DNA of 9,453 bases from Anaerolineae bacterium (GTDB lineage Bacteria > Chloroflexota > Anaerolineae > B4-G1 > SLSP01). A program made the translations under genes and the position numbers. The notes below the pieces were generated by a model that was not told where the DNA came from, ran no database searches, and was given only the letters and a program-made list of their open reading frames with translations. Numbering within the stretch: the first letter of the stretch is position 1; the number at the start of each line of letters is the position of its first letter. Below, piece by piece: positions 1 through 5,439 of this stretch. Location of the stretch: positions 1-9,453 of the forward strand of contig JAGPHL010000106.1 in assembly GCA_018055515.1 (NCBI GenBank). Reading direction: 5' to 3'.

Positions 1-159
1 GGTGCCACCGAACGCATCCAGGCACGTATGGAAGGAAAGGCCCTGAACTTGGTCCCAAATCCAATCCACCAGCCTGGCTTTGCTGCCCTGATAACGGGTG
101 CTGGGGAATTTGGCGGTTGATTCTCCCGTCAAAAGCATGGGCTGATAGCCATACTCCAT
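1..159 (-). CDS. D12-class DNA N6-adenine methyltransferase, N-terminal part (cut by window edge)
   Basis: Reading the minus strand from an ATG at 159 gives 53 open codons that run off the window. The peptide contains KFPSTRYQGSKARLVDWIW (residues 17-35) and LDAFGGT (47-53). In the D12/Dam-like alpha-class adenine methylases these are motif X (Y-x-G-S-K, AdoMet side) followed by motif I (F-x-G-x-G). The enzyme would transfer a methyl group from AdoMet to N6 of adenine in a specific DNA site, as a restriction partner, orphan or phage-type methylase. The start is supported by AAGGA seven bases upstream. The frame stays open further upstream to a TTG that overlaps the stop of the preceding kinase gene, so a longer start is possible. 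Hand-counted GC over 1-180 is about 52%, against about 65% in the neighbouring gene, which suggests acquisition by transfer. The target-recognition and DPPY (motif IV) regions lie outside the window, so specificity and integrity cannot be judged. Confidence 0.82.
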   Translation of the reverse strand, partial: MEYGYQPMLLTGESTAKFPSTRYQGSKARLVDWIWDQVQGLSFHTCLDAFGGT

Positions 160-212
160 ATCAGCATCCTTATGAAAATTGAACGGCGCAGGAATGAACC
201 TCAGTGAATCTT

Positions 213-1013
213 TCAATCAGCACGGAGGTGCGTCCCCGCGGTGTTCTCCGGGTCCAGCAGCGCGCGCGTGAGGTTGCCACTTTCGATGCCGGTGAGGATG
301 TGCACGCTCAGGCCGGGCGCCGCCTGCACCAGCGCCATCATGTGCGCGACTTTGTCCGCCATGCCGCCGGTCACATCCACCCCACCGGCGCCCCGCAAAA
401 ACGGCTCGACTTGCGCATACGTGCCGGGGGTGATGAGCGGGATCACCGCGCGACGATCGTCCAACACCCCCGGCGCATTGCCGAGGAGCAAAATCCGCGC
501 AGGGTGCAACAAGGGGGTGAGATAGAAGAACACGTCTTCGGTCGAGAGGATGGTGCCGCCCCGCACGCTGTCGAAAACCGCATCGCCGAAGACTAACGGG
601 ATGAGGCCGGCGTCCAAAGCGCGTTGGATCGGCGGCAACGCCAGGCTGACCAGGCGCCCGTCTTCGGCCACCGCCGAAGCGGAGGGTTGCAGGCTCAACA
701 CCGGCACATCGGCCCGCGTGAAGGTGTCCACGACGATGCGATTGAGCCGCAGAACGGCAGCGCTCACCTGAGTGAAGCCGCGCCACTCGGCAGGCGTGCG
801 CACTCCCGCACGGGTGTGGTAACGGCTGGCCTCCCAGTGTCCGAAGGAGCCGGAGCCGTGACCCAACAGCAGGCGCAAATCGGGCTTCGCCTTCAGCGCC
901 GCGTGCAATTCCTCGGCCAGCAGCCGCAGGGTGCCGGCGCGAACCGTGGACTCCCGACGCTTGTCGGTGATCAACGATCCGCCCAGTTTGACAAACACCA
1001 GCTCTTCGCTCAT
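213..1013 (-). CDS. ipk: Isopentenyl phosphate kinase (IPK)
   Basis: This 266-residue protein of the amino-acid-kinase fold phosphorylates isopentenyl phosphate with ATP to give isopentenyl diphosphate in the cytosol. The N-terminal phosphate-binding KLGGSLIT sits at residues 9-16. GHGSGSFGH at 51-59 matches the IPK signature, with His59 corresponding to the substrate-phosphate-binding catalytic histidine (His60 of the Methanothermobacter enzyme). FGDAVFD, LSTEDVFF and DVTGGMADK, typical of the family's second half, follow in order, and the length is normal for IPK. The ATG overlaps the stop of cutA by four bases (ATGA), implying translational coupling; no strong separate ribosome site is seen. 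Together with the mevalonate kinase two genes upstream it points to the alternative mevalonate route (phosphomevalonate decarboxylase plus IPK), described experimentally in Roseiflexus castenholzii. The decarboxylase is not in this window. Other amino-acid kinases (UMP, glutamate) lack the GHGSGSFGH histidine pattern. Confidence 0.93.
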   Translation of the reverse strand: MSEELVFVKLGGSLITDKRRESTVRAGTLRLLAEELHAALKAKPDLRLLLGHGSGSFGHWEASRYHTRAGVRTPAEWRGFTQVSAAVLRLNRIVVDTFTRADVPVLSLQPSASAVAEDGRLVSLALPPIQRALDAGLIPLVFGDAVFDSVRGGTILSTEDVFFYLTPLLHPARILLLGNAPGVLDDRRAVIPLITPGTYAQVEPFLRGAGGVDVTGGMADKVAHMMALVQAAPGLSVHILTGIESGNLTRALLDPENTAGTHLRAD

Positions 1014-1339
1014 CCCTGAGGCGCTTCCAGCGCCGCCGCCAGCCAGCGCAAGTAAGCCGCACTGCCGGCCACGATGGGAACCGCCAGGATTTCCGGCGTC
1101 TCGTAGGAGTGCAGGCAGCGAAGGGTCGCCTCGACCTCCGCATAGTTGGCGCGGGAAGTCTTAATCAGGCATAGCCACTCCGGCGCCTCCTCGATCGCCC
1201 CCTGCCAGCGATAGATGCTGAGGATCGGCCCTATGATCTGAACGCACCCCGCAAGCCCCATCTCCACCAAAGCGCGCGCAATGCGCTCCGCCTCCGCCTT
1301 TTCCGTCGTCGTTGTGATCACCTGGATGAACTCGTCCAT
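1010..1339 (-). CDS. cutA: CutA1 divalent-cation tolerance family protein
   Basis: The protein has 109 residues from the ATG at 1339. A GTG at 1345 would add two residues. I prefer the ATG because GAGG lies five bases upstream of it, although GGAG four bases before the GTG is also usable. The sequence carries the whole CutA1 signature: AGCVQIIGPILSIYRWQG (30-47), then IEEAPEW, LIKT and HSYETPEILAVPI (77-89), and a terminal GSAAYLRWL. CutA1 proteins form very stable trimers related in fold to PII signalling proteins. The family was named for copper tolerance in Escherichia coli, but its molecular role is poorly defined. Here it is embedded between mevalonate kinase (7-base gap) and IPK (4-base overlap), so it is co-transcribed and probably co-translated with isoprenoid genes. 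Whether that link is functional cannot be told from the sequence. The family assignment is secure. Confidence 0.94.
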   Translation of the reverse strand: MDEFIQVITTTTEKAEAERIARALVEMGLAGCVQIIGPILSIYRWQGAIEEAPEWLCLIKTSRANYAEVEATLRCLHSYETPEILAVPIVAGSAAYLRWLAAALEAPQG

Positions 1340-1346
1340 AAGCACC

Positions 1347-2276
1347 TCACTCCGTGATCGTCTGCCACACGTGAACGGCGCCCGCCGCTCGCAAGGCGTC
1401 TGCGACAGCAGGCATCCCTTCCGCCGTCACCAAAGCAATGATATTGCCCCCCATGCCCGAACCGGTGAGTTTGGCCCCCAGGGCGCCGGCCTGTCGCGCC
1501 GCCGTGATCAGCGCTTCCAGTCGCGGCGTAGAAACGCCGATCTCCGCCAGGAGCGCCTGATTCGCATCCAACAGCTGCCCCAGCGTCGGCAGATCCTGCT
1601 GCTCCCAGGCGGCGCGCGCTGCCGACACAAGCGCGCCGATCTGCGCGAACCGCGCCTCGTAATAGGCGGGACGGGCCTCACGGCGTTGACGCACCGCCGC
1701 GACCGCCTCGCGGGTCACGGCGCCCACGCCGCTATCGGCGATAAGCAGCCGCAACGGCGCCGGGATCGCCAGCACCTCAGGCGGCTGCCCCTTGACGAAA
1801 TACACCGGGCGCTCCCAGGCAATGACGGTGTTATCAATGCCGCTAGGCGTCCCGTGATGGAGTTTCTCCACCTCGTAAGCCAGGGCGCTGAGAGCTGCAG
1901 GGGAAAGCGCCACTCCCAGGAAGCCGGCGAGAGCGCGGGCCGCCGCCACCGAGACGGCCGCGCCGCTTCCCAGACCCCCCGCGATGGGCAGGTCGGAGTG
2001 CACGGTGAGCACGGCATCCGGTTCCTCACGGCCCAGGTGCGCCAACACCAGACGCGCCAGCACCGCCAGCGGATGATCGGGCGACGCCGTCCGCAGAGCC
2101 AGGCGCTCGCCCAGATCCACGGCAACGAGCGACAGACCGCTGCCGGATGCGGCAGCTTCGACCCACGCCCGGCAGCGTACCCCCATCACCGGCACCGCCA
2201 TCGCGGGATAGCCGTAGACCACGCTGTGTTCCCCGCACAGAATCACTTTCCCAGGAGCGCTGCTTTCCACTGCCAT
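1347..2276 (-). CDS. mvk: Mevalonate kinase (GHMP kinase family)
   Basis: A 309-residue cytosolic GHMP kinase expected to convert mevalonate and ATP to 5-phosphomevalonate. All three family motifs are present: the N-terminal APGKVILCGEH (7-17), the glycine-rich ATP loop PIAGGLGSGAA (97-107), and C-terminal GAKLTGSGMGGN (267-278). HGTPSGID at 141-148 is diagnostic for mevalonate kinase. Asp148 matches the catalytic aspartate and Glu137 the magnesium ligand of the characterised enzymes. The length is close to that of archaeal and bacterial mevalonate kinases. It begins 24 bases after the phosphoribosyltransferase stop, with AGGGG about nine bases before the ATG, and ends seven bases before the cutA start, so it is inside one operon. 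Galactokinase and phosphomevalonate kinase are the nearest alternatives, but the HGTPSGID stretch argues against them. Confidence 0.94.
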   Translation of the reverse strand: MAVESSAPGKVILCGEHSVVYGYPAMAVPVMGVRCRAWVEAAASGSGLSLVAVDLGERLALRTASPDHPLAVLARLVLAHLGREEPDAVLTVHSDLPIAGGLGSGAAVSVAAARALAGFLGVALSPAALSALAYEVEKLHHGTPSGIDNTVIAWERPVYFVKGQPPEVLAIPAPLRLLIADSGVGAVTREAVAAVRQRREARPAYYEARFAQIGALVSAARAAWEQQDLPTLGQLLDANQALLAEIGVSTPRLEALITAARQAGALGAKLTGSGMGGNIIALVTAEGMPAVADALRAAGAVHVWQTITE

Positions 2277-2300
2277 CCTCGCCGGCCCCTCTGCGAGCTC

Positions 2301-3176
2301 CTACGCCAGATACAGAATGCCTGCCGACATCGCCGCCCACAACACCAGATCCGCCTGCAGCGGATGGTCAACCAGCAACACCTCATCCGGCGCCAGGGTG
2401 ATGCCCTCGGCATGAACCAGGTACAGGTAACGGAAAAGCCCGTAGATGACGAAAGGCACGGTCAGCATCATCGCATGATTTTTGGGCAGGTTCGGCGCGG
2501 AGAAGGTGTACAGCGCGTACGCCACCAGCGTCGAGGAAGTCACCATGCTGATGAGCTGATCCAGCAGCTCGCAGGTGTAGAATTGCAGGCTCTCGCGGTG
2601 ATTGCCGGCCTCCTCGCCGAGCAGCATCAACTCGCCGCGGCGCTTGCCCAACGCCAGGAACAGGGCCAGCAACGTTGTGCAGATGTACAACCACGGCGAG
2701 AAGTTCTCCGCGTCCACCAACGCCGCCCCTGCCGCCACCCGCAACACGAACCCCGCCGCAATGATGATGATGTCCAACAGCACGACGTTCTTGAAGTACA
2801 GCGAATAAGCGATCTGCAACACCAGATAGCCGACGAGGATCAGGCCGAAGCCCACAGAGAGCCAGAATGCCGCCGCCAGCGAGAGCACGCCCACGACAAT
2901 GGCGCATCCCAGCGCCAGGCGCGGCGAGAGCGCGCCAGAGGCCAGGGGACGCTGCCGTTTGCGGGGATGCTGACGATCTTTTTCGATATCGGTCAGGTCG
3001 TTGAGGATGTAGACGACACCAGAGACGAGGCTGAACAGCATGAAGCCGGCCATCGTCCGCCAGAAATAGGGTGGCTCAAAAATCTTCTTGTCGAAGATGA
3101 GCGCGGCAAAGATGAAGCCATTCTTCGTCCACTGTTTGGGACGCATGGTTTTGAGCAGGGCGCGTAGAGTGTGCAT
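2301..3176 (-). CDS. Polyprenyl (decaprenyl)-phosphate phosphoribosyltransferase, UbiA family
   Basis: The protein has 291 residues from the ATG at 3176. That start has GGAGGA seven bases upstream and begins MHTLRALLKTMRPKQW, as relatives do; an upstream in-frame ATG at 3227 would add an implausible tail. It is an integral membrane UbiA prenyltransferase with about eight or nine hydrophobic segments. RPKQWTKN (12-19), ILNDLTDIEKDR (57-68) and HPRKRQRP (70-77) are the Mg/diphosphate-binding aspartate motif and the basic stretch typical of the Rv3806c-type enzymes. LDIIIIAAGFVLR (134-146) and SPWLYICTTLLALFLALGKRR (160-180) extend the match. Family members transfer phosphoribose from PRPP to polyprenyl phosphate, the first step to decaprenyl-phospho-arabinose or ribose, the lipid donors of cell-envelope pentoses. 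It heads the operon containing mevalonate kinase and IPK, so the cluster both makes and uses isoprenoid carriers. The DprE1/DprE2 epimerase partners are not visible. Prenyl length and the exact acceptor are unknown. Confidence 0.9.
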   Translation of the reverse strand: MHTLRALLKTMRPKQWTKNGFIFAALIFDKKIFEPPYFWRTMAGFMLFSLVSGVVYILNDLTDIEKDRQHPRKRQRPLASGALSPRLALGCAIVVGVLSLAAAFWLSVGFGLILVGYLVLQIAYSLYFKNVVLLDIIIIAAGFVLRVAAGAALVDAENFSPWLYICTTLLALFLALGKRRGELMLLGEEAGNHRESLQFYTCELLDQLISMVTSSTLVAYALYTFSAPNLPKNHAMMLTVPFVIYGLFRYLYLVHAEGITLAPDEVLLVDHPLQADLVLWAAMSAGILYLA

Positions 3177-3491
3177 GACGTCTTCCTCCACAGGTATCAT
3201 ACCCGAATCACACAAGGCAGCAATCAACGGCGAGAAAAGAGCGCCGTGATGCGACGTTCTCCTCCGCCGCGCGGCGTTGGATAGCGAAAATCATCCCGGT
3301 CGGCATGAGGGCTACTATACACCCACTTGCCAAAAACGGGCAGGCAGCGTCCCCGCGCCGGGCGTGAAAAGGCATGATCGAGAATCGGAAAGCGCCACCG
3401 TTAAGGGGACCCTTCAGCGCCGTGCGCAGGGGATACGGGGAGAACTTCGCGCCGCCCCGGCGGTTTGCGGGTCAGTCGCGCCATCAACGCA
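3177..3491 (-). other. Intergenic leader/promoter region ahead of the isoprenoid operon; no gene seen
   Basis: About 315 bases between the tRNA terminator and the phosphoribosyltransferase start hold no convincing gene. On the minus strand two -10-like boxes stand out. TATGAT at 3201-3196 has a poor -35 (TTGCTG) 16 bases upstream and would give a leader of about 13 bases containing only the GGAGGA site. TATAGT at 3319-3314 has no good -35 and would give a leader of about 135 bases. A perfect 12-bp palindrome CGCCGCGCGGCG lies at 3265-3276 inside that longer leader and could be a binding site or just GC-rich chance. A 32-codon minus-strand reading frame starting at the ATG just after the TATAGT box has no recognisable content and no clear ribosome site. 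The promoter choice is therefore open. Confidence 0.4.
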
Positions 3492-3522
3492 AAGCGCGAG
3501 GAGCTAAAAGTTCCTCGCGCTT
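3492..3522 (-). terminator. Hairpin terminator behind tRNA-Pro
   Basis: A perfect 11-bp stem, AAGCGCGAGGA paired with TCCTCGCGCTT, encloses a 9-base loop. It starts four bases beyond the tRNA 3' end on the minus strand. The following T tract is short (CTTTGCGTT), so release may be less efficient than at a classical intrinsic terminator. Position and stem perfection still make it the likely end of the tRNA transcript, and also of any read-through from the propeller-protein gene upstream. Confidence 0.72.
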
Positions 3523-3526
3523 GCTG

Positions 3527-3601
3527 TCGGGGCGGTCGGATTTGAACCGACGGCCTCGCGGACCCAAACCGCGCGCGCTGACCAAACTGCGCCACGCCCC
3601 G
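3527..3601 (-). tRNA. tRNA-Pro (anticodon TGG)
   Basis: The minus strand folds into a full cloverleaf of 75 nucleotides. The acceptor CGGGGCG pairs with CGCCCCG and is followed by discriminator A. The D stem is GCGC/GCGC, the anticodon stem CGCGG/CCGCG closes the loop TTTGGGT, and the T stem GTCGG/CCGAC closes the loop TTCAAAT. The central TGG reads proline CCA and, by wobble, other CCN codons. The 3' CCA is not encoded (the next bases are CAG), so it must be added by the CCA-adding enzyme. U54 and A58 are present, the bases needed for 2-thiolation by a TtuA-type enzyme such as the one encoded further right in the window. Confidence 0.96.
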
Positions 3602-3611
3602 CTCACAACCG

Positions 3612-3639
3612 ATTATACCCCCGATCTTGCCCGCATCAA
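3612..3639 (-). promoter_or_regulatory. Promoter of tRNA-Pro
   Basis: On the minus strand TTGATG (3639-3634) and a perfect TATAAT (3617-3612) are separated by 16 bases. The -10 box ends 10 bases before the first tRNA base, so only a short 5' leader would be made. The -35 box overlaps the last codons and stop of the upstream propeller-protein gene, so the tRNA promoter is nested in its 3' end and the tRNA can be expressed independently. Confidence 0.75.
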
Positions 3640-5417
3640 GGCGCCCACGAGAGCCGCTGATGCTGCCAGCCCGGCATTTCGACGCCCAGATCGAGGATGC
3701 GGCGAGGATTCTTGCCGTCGGGATCCACGATGTAGAGGGCCCATTTGCCATCGCGGTTGCTGATGAAGGCCACGCCGCTGCCGTCAGGCGCCCACACCGG
3801 CAATCCCTCATCGGAAGACTCGTAGGTCAACTGCGCCACACCGCCGCTCGTGTTCAACAACATGATGTCCCAGTTTCCCGTGACGTTGGTCATGTAGGCG
3901 AGCAAATTGCCGGCCGGCGCCCAGCTCACGGCGGTGTCATCGCTGCTGGCGGTCAGGCGCGTCCCCGGCTGATCGTCATCGGGATTGTCCACGATGATGC
4001 CGCAGCCGGTGTTATCACAGCCGGTATAGGCCAGTTGTCCCGTCGGCCCCCACGCCGGCGCCCAGCCCAACCCCAGCCGCTTGGGCTCGCTCCCGCCGTA
4101 AGTAGTCGCAATGTAGATATTCCAGACATCGTTGGCGTCTACCAGGGCAAAGGCGATGCGCTGCCCATCGCGCGACAGCGTAGGCCAGGCCCGGCCGTCC
4201 GGCGCATAGAGCTGCTGCGGCACGCCCTCTTCCGGCAACACCATCGAGATCGCATTGTTCAGCCGATCGCGGTAAATGACCCGCCCTGTGTACCAGTCCC
4301 ACCAGGGCTGATCGCCGTTCTCCGCCACACGCAGGATTTTGCCGTCGGCATAGAGCGCGTAGAGATCATAGACGCCGGTCGTGGCGTTGTAGACGGGATA
4401 GGCCAGCCGTCCCACGGTGAAGCCGGGGATCGCCTGCGGGGTGAGAACGGGCGCGCCCCCCTCCTGCGGCACCGGCGTCGCGATCAGACAGACCTGCGCC
4501 GCCTGAGCGCGCTTTTCCTCCACCTGCGCGCTGGAAACCATGAGCAGGGCTTGGGTGTACGCGGCTTCCGCCGGACACATCTCCCCGGCTTCCGCCAGAG
4601 AATTCCCGTATTCCACCCTGGCGTCATACAGCCGTTGGAACACGTCCCGGTAATCAGGCGCCGACGCATACAACGCTTCGAGTTCGGCAATCGCGCGTTC
4701 CCAATCCACGCCCCAGAAGCGCAACGCCGAGCGATACCGCGCTGCCAGCGAGCGCTGATTGGCGGCGTTCACGTCCAGCGGACGTAAGGCCACGGCCTGA
4801 TCCAGGTAGAAGATTCCTTCTTCGAGCTGCTCCTGTTCCAGGAAAGCCATGCCCGCGTTGTAGAGGCTGTCGAAGAGCATGGCTTCCACTTCCGCGGCGC
4901 GATAGTCGCGATCCAGCGCCCGCAGTTGGGTGAGGCTGCTGGCGGCCTCGGTCCAGTTCTGCGCGGTATAGGCACTCTGAGCCTGTTGGAACAGAATTTC
5001 GGTGAGCGATTGCACGGCTTCCGAAGTGGGAGTGGGTTTCGCCACCAGGCGCGCTTCGGCCTCGGCCAGGCCCTGCGCGGCGAGGCTGTTCCCCGGATCC
5101 AGCTGCAAGACATACTGGAAATGCGCCCGCGCCCGCTCGTAATCGCCGTTGTTGAGCGCCACCAGGCCATTTTGATAGTGCTCATCCAGTTTAGCCTGCC
5201 GCTGCGCCTCCCGATCGCGCTCGCCGTAATACAGCCCGGCGTATCCCGCCCCGGCCACAGCGGCGACAAAGAGCACCAGCGCCAACAAGATCAGGGCCAC
5301 GCGCCAGAGGACGTGATGGCGAGGGCGGCGCACAGCAGGCTCCCCCGCCGGCGGCGTCTCCTCGGAGATAGATTCAGAGAGCACGGTATCGTCTTGAAGA
5401 GAGGTCGTCAAAGTCAC
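3636..5417 (-). CDS. Membrane-anchored TPR protein with TolB/PD40-type beta-propeller
   Basis: A 593-residue protein of unknown specific function. Residues 1-35 are hydrophilic with a basic end (RRPRHH). One transmembrane helix follows at about 37-63, so most of the chain should lie outside the membrane. TPR-like helical repeats occupy roughly 76-300; the clearest is at 79-111 with GDYERARAHF and LDPGN. A Thr/Pro linker (TPVPQEGGAPVLTPQ) leads to a C-terminal WD40-like propeller (about 340-593). Its repeats carry the PD40/TolB pattern, for example WPTLSRDGQRIAFA, VSWAPAGNLLAYM and PVWAPDGSGVAFISNRDGKW. CDNTGC in the propeller could form a disulfide. Such proteins probably act as envelope sensors or scaffolds, which is inference. 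The start is GTG with only a weak GGGG ten bases upstream; no in-frame ATG occurs before residue 194, so a start slightly further in is possible. It follows the nucleoside kinase gene by 22 bases and is probably co-transcribed with it. Confidence 0.85.
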   Translation of the reverse strand: MTLTTSLQDDTVLSESISEETPPAGEPAVRRPRHHVLWRVALILLALVLFVAAVAGAGYAGLYYGERDREAQRQAKLDEHYQNGLVALNNGDYERARAHFQYVLQLDPGNSLAAQGLAEAEARLVAKPTPTSEAVQSLTEILFQQAQSAYTAQNWTEAASSLTQLRALDRDYRAAEVEAMLFDSLYNAGMAFLEQEQLEEGIFYLDQAVALRPLDVNAANQRSLAARYRSALRFWGVDWERAIAELEALYASAPDYRDVFQRLYDARVEYGNSLAEAGEMCPAEAAYTQALLMVSSAQVEEKRAQAAQVCLIATPVPQEGGAPVLTPQAIPGFTVGRLAYPVYNATTGVYDLYALYADGKILRVAENGDQPWWDWYTGRVIYRDRLNNAISMVLPEEGVPQQLYAPDGRAWPTLSRDGQRIAFALVDANDVWNIYIATTYGGSEPKRLGLGWAPAWGPTGQLAYTGCDNTGCGIIVDNPDDDQPGTRLTASSDDTAVSWAPAGNLLAYMTNVTGNWDIMLLNTSGGVAQLTYESSDEGLPVWAPDGSGVAFISNRDGKWALYIVDPDGKNPRRILDLGVEMPGWQHQRLSWAP

Positions 5418-5439
5418 GCCGCATCAACCCCATTCGTGG

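Noticed and set aside
217..1143. Minus-strand 308-codon frame overlapping IPK in another frame
   Set aside because: The IPK frame has catalytic motifs throughout; this one is Arg-rich out-of-frame translation.
1281..3167. Plus-strand open frame of 628 codons opposite the mevalonate kinase and phosphoribosyltransferase genes
   Set aside because: The peptide is Arg/Gln/His-rich low-complexity with no domain pattern. It is antisense to two genes with full sets of motifs, as expected for GC-rich codon bias.
3177..3227. Extended start of the phosphoribosyltransferase at 3227
   Set aside because: The extra 17 residues do not look like the family N-terminus, while the ATG at 3176 has GGAGGA at ideal spacing.
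3374..3811. Frames on both strands across the tRNA region (3374-3763 plus, 3401-3811 minus)
   Set aside because: Both run through the tRNA and its terminator and carry no protein pattern.
3627..4787. Plus-strand 386-codon frame opposite the TPR/propeller gene
   Set aside because: Shadow of the real minus-strand gene: Arg/Pro/His-rich, no motifs, and no ribosome site.
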